Shown: positions 1-8,233 of the stretch, in pieces
Layout of the letters: every line of letters begins with the position of its first letter
How positions within the stretch are numbered: position 1 is the stretch's first letter
Assembly (NCBI GenBank): GCA_002307275.1
Contig: DBTX01000078.1
Span: 62,001 to 126,000 of the forward strand
From: Hungateiclostridiaceae bacterium UBA1305
Lineage (GTDB): Bacteria > Bacillota > Clostridia > Acetivibrionales > DTU013
Reading direction: 5' to 3'
Length of the DNA stretch: 64,000 bases
Program-made: the position numbers and the translations under genes
The notes under the pieces: generated by a model
Seen by the model: only the letters and a program-made list of their open reading frames with translations
Told to the model about the DNA's origin: nothing
The model's database searches: none

Positions 1-1
1 A

Positions 2-940
2 ATGATTGACAGAATAATAGCAAATCATTCACTGGACAGCTTTGACAGAATCATCGCAATCGGAGGGGGAACTGTCATTGATATTGCAAAAATATTGGCT
101 CTTGGCGGAGTAACAAAATCCTCAGAGCTTTTTGAGAAGCATATCAGTCCGGTCAAAAAAAGAAAGCTGCTTATTGTTCCTACCACATGCGGAACCGGAA
201 GCGAAGTAACCAACATTTCCATTGCTGAAGTCAAGCATCTCCATACCAAGCTGGGGCTTGTCGGTGATAGCCTCTATCCGGATCATGCCGTATTGATACC
301 AAAGCTCCTTGAAAATCTGCCATATCCATTTTTCGTATACAGCTCAATAGATGCGCTTATACATGCAATGGAATCAATGCTGTCTCCAAAGGCGAATATT
401 TATACGGAGCTATACAGCACAGCAGCAATAAACAAAATACTGGAGGGGTATGCAGAAATTCTGGAAAAAGGTCAGGAACATCGTAAAAATCTCCTTGAAA
501 ACTTTCTTATTGCAAGTAATTACGCAGGGATAGCCTTTGCAAACACAGGTGTGGGGGCGGTGCATGCCCTGTCGTATCCACTGGGCGGAGTCTACCATGT
601 ACCCCATGGCGAAGCGAATTACCAGTTTCTCATTGAGGTATTCAATTTATATTATGCACTGAATCCAAACGGCAAAATAAAGGAACTGATCAGGCTGATA
701 GCCGGCAAAATCGGCGGTGCGGCAGATGGAGATACCTTTGACAGGCTGGGTGATTTTCTTAACGATATAATAAAGGCAAAAAAGCTTTCGGAATACGGTA
801 TGAAAAAAGAGGAAATAGAACTGTTTTCCCAAAATGTAATTGAAAAGCAGCAGAGACTTCTTGTCAATTCTTATGTACCGATTGCTCTGCCTGATATAAT
901 CAATATTTATAAAAATCTGTATCAGGGGGTGGATTTATGA
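2..940 (+). CDS. 4-hydroxybutyrate dehydrogenase (iron-containing alcohol dehydrogenase), 5' end outside window
   Basis: Group III iron-dependent alcohol dehydrogenase, expected to interconvert 4-hydroxybutyrate and succinate semialdehyde with NAD(H) in the cytosol. The nucleotide-binding motif GGGTVIDIAK lies at residues 21-30 of the visible part, followed by PTTCGTGSE. The four metal ligands are in place as Asp117, His121, His188 and His202 (VHALSYP...VPHGEAN). From memory the sequence is very close throughout to the 4HbD enzyme of Clostridium kluyveri, including the C-terminal QQRLLVN stretch. The reading frame is open to the window edge and about 55-60 N-terminal residues are missing. Its stop overlaps the start of the next gene (ATGA), so the two are translationally coupled. 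The neighbour, a butyrolactonase homologue, supports the C4 assignment. The family call is secure and the exact substrate likely. Confidence 0.85.
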   Translation: MIDRIIANHSLDSFDRIIAIGGGTVIDIAKILALGGVTKSSELFEKHISPVKKRKLLIVPTTCGTGSEVTNISIAEVKHLHTKLGLVGDSLYPDHAVLIPKLLENLPYPFFVYSSIDALIHAMESMLSPKANIYTELYSTAAINKILEGYAEILEKGQEHRKNLLENFLIASNYAGIAFANTGVGAVHALSYPLGGVYHVPHGEANYQFLIEVFNLYYALNPNGKIKELIRLIAGKIGGAADGDTFDRLGDFLNDIIKAKKLSEYGMKKEEIELFSQNVIEKQQRLLVNSYVPIALPDIINIYKNLYQGVDL

Positions 941-1740
941 AAGTTTACATACTGGATAATGGATGGCTGGAATGTGATTCAAATATGATGGTGGCTGGAA
1001 AGGTTACAGGTACGGTGAACGATAAGAATCCGCGGACGGACTGGATAAAGATACCAGTGTACGCAGTTCTGATTGAGCATGAAGACCGAAGAATATTATA
1101 CGACACGGGCTGCCATCCCGATGCAATGAAAGGATATTGGCCGGACGGGCTGAAGGTCGTGTTTCCGTATTATTTCAATGAAGGCCAGCAGCTTGACAAA
1201 CAGCTCAAGCTTATAGGATTGAAGCCTGAAGACATAGATACTGTTGTCCTTTCCCATATGCATCTTGATCATGCCGGGAATATAAACATGTTCAAAAGCG
1301 CTGATGTTTATGTGCATAAAAAGGACTTCGAATATGGCCTGACGCTTGTGCACATATCTCAGGACAGAGCCAGACATGGAGCGTACATAAAAGAAGATAT
1401 GGAAGTACCCGTCAAGGAATACCATCTTGTGGAGAAGGACTTCAGTCTTGCCCCCGGAGTTGAAGTTATAACTCTGCCGGGTCATACGCCCGGAATACTT
1501 GGATTGGTTATTCACCTTGAAAAGGAAGGAACGCTTATATTCCCACAGGATGCCGTTTATACAAGAGATAACTATGGGCCTCCTGCCAGACATTCAGGAA
1601 TAGTATATGACAGCCTTGCATTTTTACAATCAATAGAAAAGGTAAGATGTCTTGAGAAGGAATTTAATGCAAGAGTAATGTTTTCACATGACATGGAGTT
1701 TTTCAAATCCATGAAAAAGGCTCCTGAATATTATGATTAA
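937..1740 (+). CDS. AttM/BlcC-like metallo-beta-lactamase-fold lactonase
   Basis: A 267-residue MBL-fold hydrolase of the quorum-quenching lactonase group. The dinuclear zinc site is complete: His107, His109, Asp111 and His112 (SHMHLDHAG), His183 (LPGHTPG), Asp205 (PQDAVY) and His251 (FSHD). The C-terminus (KKAPEYYD) closely resembles that of Agrobacterium AttM/BlcC, which opens gamma-butyrolactone to 4-hydroxybutyrate and also hydrolyses N-acyl homoserine lactones. Coupling to a 4-hydroxybutyrate dehydrogenase mirrors BlcC-BlcB, so I infer that butyrolactone or a related lactone is the natural substrate rather than a quorum signal. There is no signal peptide, so it should act in the cytosol. 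An N-acyl homoserine lactonase role remains possible. Confidence 0.8.
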   Translation: MKVYILDNGWLECDSNMMVAGKVTGTVNDKNPRTDWIKIPVYAVLIEHEDRRILYDTGCHPDAMKGYWPDGLKVVFPYYFNEGQQLDKQLKLIGLKPEDIDTVVLSHMHLDHAGNINMFKSADVYVHKKDFEYGLTLVHISQDRARHGAYIKEDMEVPVKEYHLVEKDFSLAPGVEVITLPGHTPGILGLVIHLEKEGTLIFPQDAVYTRDNYGPPARHSGIVYDSLAFLQSIEKVRCLEKEFNARVMFSHDMEFFKSMKKAPEYYD

Positions 1741-1779
1741 CATCACCCATATCGAAGCTTCACATCGCTGGGGTCGAAA

Positions 1780-1818
1780 ATGAAAATACTTCTGATTTCA
1801 GATTCCCACGGCTCATAA
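1780..1818 (+). pseudogene. 5' stub of a YfcE-type metallophosphoesterase gene
   Basis: ATG at 1780 opens a 12-codon frame reading MKILLISDSHGS before TAA. This is the canonical first beta-strand and metal-binding D-x-H motif of YfcE/MJ0936-type phosphodiesterases, which are normally about 160 residues long. Nothing of the rest of the enzyme follows, and a terminator-like hairpin comes next. I read it as the leftover front end of a deleted gene. The match is short, so a chance resemblance cannot be excluded. Confidence 0.4.
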
Positions 1819-1838
1819 TTTTAAGTGCATTAAACAAG

Positions 1839-1876
1839 AATATACCAGTGGCAATCCATGCTGCCGGTATATTTTT
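1839..1876 (+). terminator. Rho-independent terminator after the lactonase operon
   Basis: Inverted arms AATATACC (1839-1846) and GGTATATT (1866-1873), with further partial pairing inside, followed by a T run to 1876. It separates the dehydrogenase-lactonase pair from the efflux operon. Confidence 0.6.
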
Positions 1877-1963
1877 GTGCCGGAAAAGTGCTTCGGATTC
1901 ATATTGAGTTCATATTGAGCTGATAATATGCTACTGACAAATAAAAAGAAGAGGTACTTATCC

Positions 1964-3232
1964 ATGAAAAGGAAAATAACTATCATTTCGGCCATAGTGA
2001 TTGTAATAATATTGGCCGGAATTTTTGTAGTCAGACCACTGCTAAACGCAAAAAATAATACCACAATACAAACCGTCACTCTGGCGAAAAGTGATCTTGT
2101 CGATTCAGTATTGGTTTCCGGTACGGTAACAAGCAGTGATTCGGCAAAGGTATATTCAAAATTGGCCCAATACTCAGTGAAAGAGGTATTGGTCGAAGTC
2201 GGGCAAAAGGTCAAAACGGGTGATGTACTGGCAAAGCTTGATACCACTGCATTGGAATCCAATATTGCACAGGCTGAGATTAACGTTAAAACTTCACAGG
2301 CCAACGTTGACAACGAAGCATTAACCAATAAGTCCAACCTGCAAACCGCTCAAAACAGTGTCGAACTGGCTGCCCTGGATCTGGATAATGCCAAAACCAA
2401 ATATAGTGACATAAAAGAACTCATCAATACCGGAGTAAATACACAGGATGATCTGGTGCAGGCTGACTCTGCTGTAAAAAAAGCACAGCTTTCATACGAA
2501 AATGCCCAAACCAACTTGAAAAATGCCCAAAATAAAAATCTTGCTGTTACCAAAAACAATCTTCAGGTACAAAAACTATCCCTTGATGAGCTGAAGAAGA
2601 ATCTGAATGACGCCGCAATAACCGCTCCTATCGACGGGACAGTAACTATGGTGAATGCTGAAGCAGGCGAATCGGCATCCGGCCTGATGTTTGTCGTTGA
2701 AGATACAGACCATCCCATAGTTCAGACCTCTATCGGTGAATACGATATTGGTTCGATCAAACTTGGACAGGAAGTAATCATAAAGACAGATAGTACCGGT
2801 GACAAAGAGTACACCGGCACAGTAACAAAAATCGCGCCGACAGCCTTAAAGGATCAGTCGGGAAACACTAGTTCCTCCTCCGATATAAGTTTCGCTGCCG
2901 AGGTCACACTCAAAGACAGCGATCCGAATATAAGGATCGGCATGAATGCCCGTCTGACAATCAAGCTCAGCGAAAAGAAGGATGCTTTCTCCGTCCCCTA
3001 TGATGCGGTTGTCACACATGACGATGGCAGCGAGTGGATCGAAGCGCAGGATCCGACTGTCACAACCAAAAGCGGAGGGGTTGTTTATAAGGAATTACCT
3101 GTTACGACAGGCCTTGAGACGGACATGAATGTTGAAATCATCGGAACTGATCTTAAAGATGGACTCCATGTAGTAACGAATCCCCAGGATATTATTACAC
3201 AAACGGGAAAACTGGGGGGACTTTTCAAATGA
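1964..3232 (+). CDS. MacA-like periplasmic adaptor (HlyD/RND family) of an ABC efflux system
   Basis: Membrane-fusion/adaptor subunit of a MacAB-type exporter, 422 residues. It has one N-terminal membrane anchor (about residues 6-24), a lipoyl-like half near KVKTGDVLAKLD, a long alanine/asparagine-rich coiled-coil hairpin, the returning lipoyl half (TAPIDGTVT), and beta-barrel and membrane-proximal domains. I chose ATG 1964 over the in-frame ATG 1928 because AAGAAGAGG lies about ten bases upstream of it and the hydrophobic anchor follows directly. It overlaps the ATPase gene by four bases. In Gram-positives such proteins sit outside the cytoplasmic membrane and regulate a MacB-type permease. 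The substrate is unknown; peptides or antibiotics are usual. Confidence 0.88.
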   Translation: MKRKITIISAIVIVIILAGIFVVRPLLNAKNNTTIQTVTLAKSDLVDSVLVSGTVTSSDSAKVYSKLAQYSVKEVLVEVGQKVKTGDVLAKLDTTALESNIAQAEINVKTSQANVDNEALTNKSNLQTAQNSVELAALDLDNAKTKYSDIKELINTGVNTQDDLVQADSAVKKAQLSYENAQTNLKNAQNKNLAVTKNNLQVQKLSLDELKKNLNDAAITAPIDGTVTMVNAEAGESASGLMFVVEDTDHPIVQTSIGEYDIGSIKLGQEVIIKTDSTGDKEYTGTVTKIAPTALKDQSGNTSSSSDISFAAEVTLKDSDPNIRIGMNARLTIKLSEKKDAFSVPYDAVVTHDDGSEWIEAQDPTVTTKSGGVVYKELPVTTGLETDMNVEIIGTDLKDGLHVVTNPQDIITQTGKLGGLFK

Positions 3233-3981
3233 TTACAGTCAGGAATCTGGAAAAACGTTACTTCATCGGTACACCTAATGAAATAAAAGTACTGGATGAT
3301 ATAAACCTGAAAATAGAAGACGGCGAGTTTGTCGCTCTGGTCGGAGCCTCGGGCTCCGGCAAGTCAACCTTTATGAATATCATAGGCGCGCTTGATAAGC
3401 CTACGTCAGGCGAATATACGCTTGACGGCGAGCTGGTCCACAAAATGACACAGAATGAATTATCCGATGTTAGGGGCAAGAAGATAGGCTTTGTATTTCA
3501 GTCCTTCAACCTGATCGGGCGCAGCAATTCACTTAAAAATGTAGAATTGCCGATGCTGTATGGAGGAATTCCAGCCCACGAGAGGAAAAGGCGTGCCAAA
3601 GAATTGCTTGAATTGGTTGGAATGGGTGAAAGGATGCATCATCTCCCCAACCAGCTCTCGGGAGGTCAGAAACAAAGGGTGGCCATAGCCCGTTCCCTTG
3701 TGAACAACCCTTCCATTATCCTGGCTGATGAGCCTACAGGTGCACTCGATTCAGTCACCGGCAACATGGTAATGGATATCTTCCTCAAGGTTAACAAAGA
3801 ACAGAATAAAACCATCCTGCTGGTCACTCATAGCATGGAACTGGCTCAGATGACACAGCGGATCATCACAATAAAGGATGGCCGGATTATCAGTGATACG
3901 GGAACCCGCAGGGATTCCGGCAAAAACATTAAAATTGACTATGGGAACGGCTTGGAAGGTGAGATGACATGTTCAATATAG
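3229..3981 (+). CDS. MacB-type ABC transporter ATP-binding protein
   Basis: A 250-residue ATPase of the LolD/MacB/BceA class that energises the downstream FtsX-type permease. Walker A is GASGSGKST, the signature is LSGGQKQRVAIARSL, Walker B is IILADEPTGALD with the catalytic Glu, and the switch histidine is in LLVTHSMELA. The tail past residue 225 is short and charged. The start overlaps the adaptor stop (ATGA) and the end overlaps the permease start by 13 bases, so all three proteins are probably made in fixed ratio from one transcript. Confidence 0.93.
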   Translation: MITVRNLEKRYFIGTPNEIKVLDDINLKIEDGEFVALVGASGSGKSTFMNIIGALDKPTSGEYTLDGELVHKMTQNELSDVRGKKIGFVFQSFNLIGRSNSLKNVELPMLYGGIPAHERKRRAKELLELVGMGERMHHLPNQLSGGQKQRVAIARSLVNNPSIILADEPTGALDSVTGNMVMDIFLKVNKEQNKTILLVTHSMELAQMTQRIITIKDGRIISDTGTRRDSGKNIKIDYGNGLEGEMTCSI

Positions 3982-5279
3982 AAAACATACTTCTGGCAAT
4001 TGAAAGTCTGCGGGCTAACAAGATGCGTGCTTTGCTCACGATGCTGGGCATTATCATCGGTGTTGCATCGGTTATTGGTATCATCTCTGTGGGCAATTCC
4101 CTGACCTCCTCCCTTTCTACACAGTTGCAGAGCATCGGCACCAACAATATCATGGTCACCGTGCGGCAAAAGGATGATCAATATGCAAAAGCGCCGGGCG
4201 CTATGGAAGACAATCGAAGTCTTATGACTGCAATGAATGGAGGAGGTGCGAATGGTGCAACCGACAAAGATCTTATTTCCATGGAAATGCTGCAGAATTT
4301 TGAAACGGATTTTAAAGATTCAGTTTCAGCAATCAGTCTGAGTGAAGCCGCGGGTTCGGGACAGGTAAAGGACGGCAGACTTTACGCCAACGTTTCTGCT
4401 TCCGGTGTAAATCCCGGTTATATGACTGTCAACAATCTTGACTTGCTGCAGGGCCGATTCATCAATGACCGTGATATGGCCGGCAGTAAATCTGTTTGTG
4501 TCGTATCCGACAAGCTTGTGAATAATATTTTCAAGGGCGGTGTCGATCCAATCGGGCAGGAAGTCAAATATTACGAGGCTGGTACCATAAAAACATATAC
4601 TATCGTTGGTGTTTATAAATACTCCGATACCAGTATGTTTTCCAATGCCTCATCATCATCGGAAAAAGACACGCAGACCGCACTGTATATCCCGATTACA
4701 CTGGAAAAACAAAATTCGGACAAGCAGAATTTCCCGGCTGTAACCGTTATGAGCAAGACCGGCATTGATACAGAGAAATTAACAAGTGATATTGATCGGT
4801 ATTTTTCAAAATACTATGTAAGAAACGCCAAGTGGGAGGCTGCCGTTATCAACATGTCCACACAGCTTGCAACAGCCACCTCCATGCTTTCGACAGTATC
4901 GATGGCCGTTGCGGTCATTGCTGCGATCTCCCTGCTGGTCGGCGGAATAGGCGTTATGAATATCATGCTTGTATCCGTCACGGAACGGACGCGTGAAATA
5001 GGCACACGTAAAGCACTTGGAGCCAAGAACTACCACATCCGCATGCAGTTTGTCACGGAAGCCGTATTCATTTCGCTGGCCGGCGGCCTGATTGGATTGG
5101 TAATCGGCCTGTTACTGGGCTTTGTGGGGAGCTCTCTGCTTGGAACAGCCCCCTCCTTCTCCATACCTGTCATCCTGCTGACAATCCTGTTTTCAATGGG
5201 TATCGGCGTGTTCTTCGGATATTATCCGGCCAATAAGGCCGCCAAACTTGATCCGATAGAAGCACTGCGGTATGAGTGA
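3969..5279 (+). CDS. MacB-type ABC transporter permease (FtsX domain)
   Basis: A 436-residue membrane subunit with one N-terminal transmembrane helix (about residues 20-42), a long extracellular MacB core domain (about 45-290) and three C-terminal helices in an FtsX domain. The family signature TERTREIGTRKALGAK lies just after the second helix, and the protein ends on the typical DPIEALRYE tail. It belongs with the adaptor and ATPase upstream. Such mechanotransmission pumps push substrates from the outer face rather than through a membrane channel. A serine-rich stretch of the periplasmic-type domain (SNASSSSEKD) suggests a flexible loop. Confidence 0.92.
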   Translation: MFNIENILLAIESLRANKMRALLTMLGIIIGVASVIGIISVGNSLTSSLSTQLQSIGTNNIMVTVRQKDDQYAKAPGAMEDNRSLMTAMNGGGANGATDKDLISMEMLQNFETDFKDSVSAISLSEAAGSGQVKDGRLYANVSASGVNPGYMTVNNLDLLQGRFINDRDMAGSKSVCVVSDKLVNNIFKGGVDPIGQEVKYYEAGTIKTYTIVGVYKYSDTSMFSNASSSSEKDTQTALYIPITLEKQNSDKQNFPAVTVMSKTGIDTEKLTSDIDRYFSKYYVRNAKWEAAVINMSTQLATATSMLSTVSMAVAVIAAISLLVGGIGVMNIMLVSVTERTREIGTRKALGAKNYHIRMQFVTEAVFISLAGGLIGLVIGLLLGFVGSSLLGTAPSFSIPVILLTILFSMGIGVFFGYYPANKAAKLDPIEALRYE

Positions 5280-5293
5280 ACTCCTTCAGCAAC

Positions 5294-5440
5294 GTTAAAA
5301 AAGCAAGCTTTTTTAACTATAGCTGAACATCGGAGCTTCAGGCGGAGACTCTACTCCACCTGAAGTCCGGAAGATGGACTTCTGCCTATCGAAGTGGGAG
5401 TTCTGCAACTTGATAGAAATCCGACGTACAACAAGTTCCC
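5294..5440. other. Structured intergenic stretch with three inverted repeats
   Basis: Between the permease and the response regulator lie (i) GTTAAAAAAGC at 5294-5304 facing GCTTTTTTAAC at 5307-5317, a likely weak terminator; (ii) an imperfect hairpin whose arms begin CTTCAGGCGGAG and end CTCCACCTGAAG (about 5337-5367); (iii) a hairpin of TATC/AAGT and ACTT/GATA blocks (about 5388-5424). No ORF fits. It may be an RNA leader of the two-component genes or the end of an IS200/IS605-type element. I cannot decide. Confidence 0.45.
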
Positions 5441-5524
5441 TTTGGCGTACAATATCTTCGGAAAAAGGTTTGATTTACCCATGATGTTTTTATGATAAAA
5501 TTCAAAGGTGAGGCGGTGTTCATT

Positions 5525-6199
5525 TTGGCAAATATTCTTCTGGTGGATGACAACGAAAAGATACGCAAGCTGATGGAAATATATCTGAAACGGGATGGAT
5601 ACAACATCCTTCATGCCGAAAACGGCAAAGCTGCGTTGGATGTCCTTGATGCTGCCATCGCCGACCTGATCATAGCCGATATCATGATGCCTGAAATGGA
5701 TGGCTATGAACTGATAAGAAGCCTCAGGAATGCCGGTTTTGATACGCCTGTATTAATGGTCACCGCCAGGGACACCTTCCCTGATAAGAAAATGGGGTTC
5801 GACCTGGGGGCAGACGATTACATGACCAAGCCGGTAGATATGGATGAATTGGTATTGCGGGTCAAAGCGCTTCTGAGGCGGAGCAAGATCTCAAGCGAAA
5901 AGCAGATCCTCCTTGGAAACATCATTCTTGATTATGATAGTCTGGAGGTCAGAACGCCCGAAGAAAACATCGAACTGCCCAAAAAAGAGTTTTATCTGCT
6001 ATACAAACTGCTGTCCTATCCTAAAAAGATTTTCACGCGCCAGGAATTGATGGATGAAATCTGGGGCCTGGACAGTGAGGCAGACGAACGTACCGTAGAT
6101 GTCCACATCCGACGTCTGCGTGAAAAGTTCGGAGCGTCGAGCGAGTTCGACATCATCACGATTAGAGGACTTGGCTATAAGGGAGTGATCAGAGCATGA
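5525..6199 (+). CDS. OmpR/PhoB-family response regulator
   Basis: A receiver domain followed by a winged-helix DNA-binding domain. The acidic pair is in LLVDDNEK, the phospho-acceptor Asp is in IADIMMPEMDG, the conserved Lys is in YMTKPVD, and the C-terminal wing ends in RGLGYKG. A longer in-frame ATG exists at 5492 but lacks a ribosome site. TTG 5525 has AGGTGAGG about 11 bases upstream and gives the usual start (M)ANILLVDD. The stop overlaps the kinase start (ATGA). It very likely controls the preceding MacAB-like genes, as is common when efflux and two-component genes are adjacent. Confidence 0.9.
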   Translation: MANILLVDDNEKIRKLMEIYLKRDGYNILHAENGKAALDVLDAAIADLIIADIMMPEMDGYELIRSLRNAGFDTPVLMVTARDTFPDKKMGFDLGADDYMTKPVDMDELVLRVKALLRRSKISSEKQILLGNIILDYDSLEVRTPEENIELPKKEFYLLYKLLSYPKKIFTRQELMDEIWGLDSEADERTVDVHIRRLREKFGASSEFDIITIRGLGYKGVIRA

Positions 6200-7503
6200 T
6201 TAAGAAAATCTATATCAAGCTGATACTCATTTTCACAGTAATCTTTTTCGCCGGAAATGTTACCGCCTTTGTAATTGCCTATAACACCACAGAGAAAAAC
6301 CTCCTTGGTGGACTGGCTGATATGCTGTCAGGTGTGACTGCCGACTCGAAAGCGGTATACGAGCAGGGCGGCTCGAAGGCTGAAACAATTGAAAAATTGT
6401 ATTCGTCAGGCATGATTGCGGTCAAGTTCTATAAAACCACAGCCGAATTAAAAAAAGCCTATGATCTTACAGATGAAGAACTTCTATCGGCAGAGAACAA
6501 GCCTGTAATCATGGTTGTCAGAGCAGTGGACAAACATGGCAAAAAGTTACCGATATGCATTGTGAAATCCGGAAAGCAGTATATTGTTGCCGTTATTACC
6601 CCCAAAGGCCTTCTGCTGGATATACGCGTTCTGACTTTCAGGGTAAGTGTTCTTTCCCTGTTGATCGGATCACTGCTCATGCTTATCGCTTCGAGAATTA
6701 TAGTTAAGCCTGTAAGGAAGCTCAGTGCAGCGACTGAGAAGATCGCAAAGGGCGATTTCAACATACGTATTCATAATAATCGGCGTGATGAGATCGGACA
6801 GCTCATTAAAAATTTCAACATCATGGCGGGGGAGCTTGCCGGAATGGAAATGCTGCGCAATAACTTCATTTCCGACATATCCCATGAGTTCAAAACTCCG
6901 CTTACCTCCATCGAAGGCTATACCAAATTGCTCCGTGACTGCAAAAACGATACAGAGCGTAATGAATATATAGATATCATAACTGAAGAGACTAAAAGGC
7001 TATCGGCACTTTCGGGCAACATCCTGCTGCTGAACCGCATAGAGAATGAAAATATTGCGTTGGCAAAGTCAGCTTTCAGGCTGGATGAACAGATTCGTCA
7101 GGTCATCCTTTTCCATGAGAACAAGTGGAGCAACAAACAGATCGAGCTTCAACTGGATCTGGAGGAAACAGTCTATGAAGGAAACGAACAGCTGCTGTAC
7201 CAAGTCTGGCTCAATCTATTCGACAACGCTGTGAAGTTTTCAGGCACAAAAGGTTTGATAGAGGTTCGTCTGAAAAAGAAAGACAGTAAAACTATTTTTA
7301 CAATAACCGATTACGGCAGTGGAATGACACAAGAGGAACAAAAAAGAATATTCGAGAAATTCTTCACCGGAGACCGTTCGAGAAGCACCGAGGGCAACGG
7401 CCTTGGATTGTCAATTGTAAAGCGTATCCTTGATATGCACAGCGGAACAATCGAAGTCATAAGTAGACCCGGTGAGTTTACGAAGTTAACGGTAAATCTG
7501 TAA
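6196..7503 (+). CDS. Membrane sensor histidine kinase
   Basis: A 435-residue HATPase kinase partnered with the coupled response regulator. Two membrane helices (about 7-27 and 150-170) flank an extracellular sensor of roughly 120 residues. HAMP follows (RIIVKPVRKLSAATEKIAKG), then HisKA with the phospho-histidine in ISDISHEFKTPLTS, then the ATP-binding domain with N, G1 and G2 boxes (NLFDNAVKF, DYGSGM, GNGLGLSIV). The signal is unknown. From context it probably senses the compound exported by the MacAB-like pump or the envelope stress it causes. Confidence 0.92.
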   Translation: MIKKIYIKLILIFTVIFFAGNVTAFVIAYNTTEKNLLGGLADMLSGVTADSKAVYEQGGSKAETIEKLYSSGMIAVKFYKTTAELKKAYDLTDEELLSAENKPVIMVVRAVDKHGKKLPICIVKSGKQYIVAVITPKGLLLDIRVLTFRVSVLSLLIGSLLMLIASRIIVKPVRKLSAATEKIAKGDFNIRIHNNRRDEIGQLIKNFNIMAGELAGMEMLRNNFISDISHEFKTPLTSIEGYTKLLRDCKNDTERNEYIDIITEETKRLSALSGNILLLNRIENENIALAKSAFRLDEQIRQVILFHENKWSNKQIELQLDLEETVYEGNEQLLYQVWLNLFDNAVKFSGTKGLIEVRLKKKDSKTIFTITDYGSGMTQEEQKRIFEKFFTGDRSRSTEGNGLGLSIVKRILDMHSGTIEVISRPGEFTKLTVNL

Positions 7504-7533
7504 ACCCGCCGGGTCATTTGCCGGTGACTATTT

Positions 7534-7562
7534 AAATTGGTGACTTGCTAAATTGGTGACTT
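7534..7562. repeat. Short direct repeat
   Basis: AAATTGGTGACTT occurs at 7534-7546 and again at 7550-7562, with a third partial copy (CGGTGACTA) just upstream. It sits in the gap between two converging genes, and I see no function for it. Confidence 0.5.
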
Positions 7563-7626
7563 TATATTAATGTATTCTACCGTTCTCTCTCTGCTGCAAG
7601 TTTCATATCAAGGGCATTGGATTTGA

Positions 7627-8034
7627 TTATGCCTTCATATGCGGAGAATTCGGTTCAAGCTTCATGAATTCTATTCTGTTGCCATCGGGATCCCTTGCCC
7701 AGGCCTGATAATTCTTATCAACACCCTGTACTGGCTCAACGTCAAGCTTCACGCCTTTATCCTTCAACTGTTTTGCAATTGCAAAAATATCATCAACTTC
7801 CAGGCAAATGTGATTGAAGCTATGCTTTTTTGCAACCTCTTCCGAGAACCCGGGGCCATTGTAGAAAAGCTCGATGAATACATGGTCGGCAACCTTTATA
7901 TATTCGATCCAGGGTTTACCCTCCTTGTCGTTCAATGAAAATGCCTTTTTTAAACCAAGTATGTTGCAATAGAAATCGATTGACTTGTCCATGTCCTTCA
8001 CGTTCAGTGCAATGTGCCCAATTCCTTTAATCAT
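7627..8034 (-). CDS. VOC-superfamily (glyoxalase/bleomycin resistance) protein
   Basis: A 135-residue single-module vicinal oxygen chelate protein made of two beta-alpha-beta-beta-beta units. It opens with the typical GHIALNVKDMDKSIDFY and ends in RDPDGNRIEFMKL. Candidate metal ligands are His7, Glu55 (VFIEL), His75 (FNHICLEV) and Glu123 (RIEF). GGAGGAAGC precedes the ATG. Related proteins include lactoylglutathione lyase-like and methylmalonyl-CoA epimerase-like enzymes, and the sequence alone does not fix the reaction. It stands alone, converging on the kinase gene. Confidence 0.8.
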   Translation of the reverse strand: MIKGIGHIALNVKDMDKSIDFYCNILGLKKAFSLNDKEGKPWIEYIKVADHVFIELFYNGPGFSEEVAKKHSFNHICLEVDDIFAIAKQLKDKGVKLDVEPVQGVDKNYQAWARDPDGNRIEFMKLEPNSPHMKA

Positions 8035-8233
8035 GTCAGCTTCCTCCCAGTGTTATTTTATTTATATAAATATTACTTAGCTTCAGTGAACTGCTCTACA
8101 TCACCATTGAAATAGAGAGCTTCTGATCCGAGATGAAATCCTTGGAAGAGTTCCATCCATTTCGTCACCAGGCGTCCAAAACAACTCCTGCCGGACTGGT
8201 TTTACACGTCCTGCCACCATAATTGCAACCCTG

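Noticed and set aside
937..1740. Calling the lactonase a quorum-quenching N-acyl homoserine lactonase
   Set aside because: The coupled 4-hydroxybutyrate dehydrogenase fits butyrolactone catabolism better. Kept only as an alternative.
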